Source: Thermoprotei archaeon (lineage in GTDB: Archaea > Thermoproteota > Thermoprotei_A > Sulfolobales > WANQ01). Taken from it: a stretch of 5,504 bases of DNA. Position numbers and translations under genes: made by a program. Positions 4,935-5,504 of the stretch are shown here, one piece after another. The stretch covers positions 1 to 5,504 of the forward strand of contig JALWGO010000028.1 in the NCBI GenBank assembly GCA_027038805.1, read 5' to 3'. Within the stretch, counting starts at the first letter, position 1. Every line of letters starts with the position of its first letter. Under the pieces are notes generated by a model, which was given only the letters and a program-made list of their open reading frames with translations, searched no databases and was not told where the DNA came from.

Positions 4935-5413
4935 TATATCATACGTTTTAGGAGATCATTTATTGCTGGTCCACGGTATCCTAGCTCGCCATTACTGCCA
5001 TAGGGTTTTTTAATGCTTCCCTTGAATCCCCCACTTGGAGGCTTTAAACGGAATACTGGTTTTACCTTATCTTCAAGTTTATGAAGATGTAGTTCACCGC
5101 GAATTAGTTTTTCAGCTAGTTCCTCTATACCACCATTTAACCCTAATGCTTCTCTCACATAGTCATCAGTTAATGGCCTATTCCCAGGTATACGTCCTCG
5201 TTTTCTTAAAAGTTCTACTAGTGTTTCCTTATCTATTTCCCCCCATGTAGCCCAATCTTTTATTACATGTAACATTCCCTTTATTCCCGGCAAACTATCA
5301 GGATATAATACACAATGGAATTTTTTGTGTAACCTTAGGAGTTTTAGTGTAGATTCAACCTTAGGATGAACGTCTGCTTGCCCTCTTATTCTTATTATAG
5401 CGTATAGTGCCAT
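4934..5413 (-). CDS. rpl30: Large-subunit ribosomal protein uL30 (archaeal type)
   Basis: The gene encodes 159 residues, the usual length for the long archaeal/eukaryotic form of uL30; bacterial L30 is only about 60 residues. The N-terminal ferredoxin-like L30 core (about residues 1-60) begins ALYAIIRIRGQADVHPKVES and continues with the LRLHKKFHCVLYPD segment. The archaeal extension follows, with WGEIDKETL near residue 58, the RGR motif near 71 and a C-terminal basic, glycine-rich tail containing PSGGFKGSIKKPYG. The protein is part of the 50S subunit. The ATG start is preceded by GGTGGT (5424-5419), a plausible ribosome binding site, and starting here gives the family's normal N-terminus. It lies 25 bases after rps5 and 10 bases before rpl15, so it is part of one ribosomal protein operon. 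Its TAG stop overlaps the rpl15 ribosome binding site, suggesting translational coupling. Confidence 0.97.
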   Translation of the reverse strand: MALYAIIRIRGQADVHPKVESTLKLLRLHKKFHCVLYPDSLPGIKGMLHVIKDWATWGEIDKETLVELLRKRGRIPGNRPLTDDYVREALGLNGGIEELAEKLIRGELHLHKLEDKVKPVFRLKPPSGGFKGSIKKPYGSNGELGYRGPAINDLLKRMI

Positions 5414-5438
5414 ATGTTACCACCACTTGCTAGCGTTG

Positions 5439-5504
5439 TTATTTTTGTCGGAGCCAATCGTTTGGTGTAACAAAGTTATATGTTCTTCTTAATGCCTCAT
5501 ATAC
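5439..5504 (-). CDS. rps5: Ribosomal protein uS5 (Rps5), C-terminal end only
   Basis: This is the last 21 codons plus a TAA stop of a gene whose 5' part lies beyond the right edge. The translated tail reads VYEALRRTYNFVTPNDWLRQ followed by K. The ALRRTYNFVTP stretch is typical of the C-terminal extension of archaeal and eukaryotic uS5, a small-subunit protein near the mRNA entry channel that helps decoding accuracy. The position immediately upstream of rpl30 and rpl15 matches the conserved S5-L30-L15-SecY order of the archaeal ribosomal cluster, which supports the call strongly despite the short fragment. The stop codon is 25 bases upstream of the rpl30 start, so the two genes are very probably co-transcribed. 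No start or N-terminal domain can be assessed. Confidence 0.88.
   Translation of the reverse strand, partial: VYEALRRTYNFVTPNDWLRQK

Noticed and set aside
4568..5250. Plus-strand open frames over rpl15 (4568-4849) and rpl30 (5035-5250)
   Set aside because: Both are shadows of well conserved ribosomal genes with no family resemblance of their own.
1..5504. CRISPR array, mobile element, tRNA or integration site
   Set aside because: I saw no spaced direct repeats, transposase-like frames, terminal inverted repeats or tRNA cloverleaf; gene spacing leaves little room and the gene order is a conserved housekeeping cluster.

Overview
The window is a compact, single-strand stretch of a thermophilic crenarchaeal (Thermoproteota) genome. 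Every real gene reads on the minus strand, so transcription runs from position 5504 towards 1. The proteins are archaeal in type: eukaryote-like ribosomal proteins eL34 and eL14, archaeal SecY, the trimeric-type archaeal adenylate kinase, and a DUF106 Oxa1-superfamily protein. The AT-rich DNA, GGTGA-type ribosome binding sites and TTTAWA promoter boxes agree with this. The gene order and an intron in cbf5 point to Crenarchaeota. A member of Desulfurococcales or a relative is my best guess, but I cannot name the species.

Layout in transcription order: the 3' end of rps5 (5504-5439), rpl30 (5413-4934) and rpl15 (4923-4468) are the distal end of the large ribosomal protein cluster. A 167-base gap follows with T-rich tracts and a probable promoter. 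Next come secY (4300-2822), adkA (2819-2202) and a DUF106/EMC3-like membrane protein (2201-1716), packed end to end. After a 77-base gap come rpl34e (1638-1360) and cmk (1359-796), abutting, with a TTG start for cmk. After a 74-base gap comes rpl14e (721-431). After a 109-base gap with TATA-like boxes comes cbf5 (321 to beyond position 1).

The genes share a theme of ribosome production and membrane protein insertion: uS5, uL30, uL15, eL34 and eL14 build the ribosome, and Cbf5 modifies rRNA with H/ACA guide RNPs. SecY and the DUF106 protein receive nascent membrane proteins. Adk and Cmk supply nucleotide precursors.

The most interesting item is at the left edge. The cbf5 reading frame appears to stop after 89 codons, but removing 32 bases (65-34) restores the frame and the catalytic motif GTLDPKVTG. 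The 32 bases form a strong hairpin on a 4-bp helix flanked by two AGA bulges, i.e. a bulge-helix-bulge-like motif recognised by the archaeal tRNA splicing endonuclease. This is best read as a pre-mRNA intron that interrupts the codon of the catalytic aspartate, not as a pseudogene. Introns in crenarchaeal cbf5 are known, so the phenomenon is established; this instance, its geometry and its position are the points to check.
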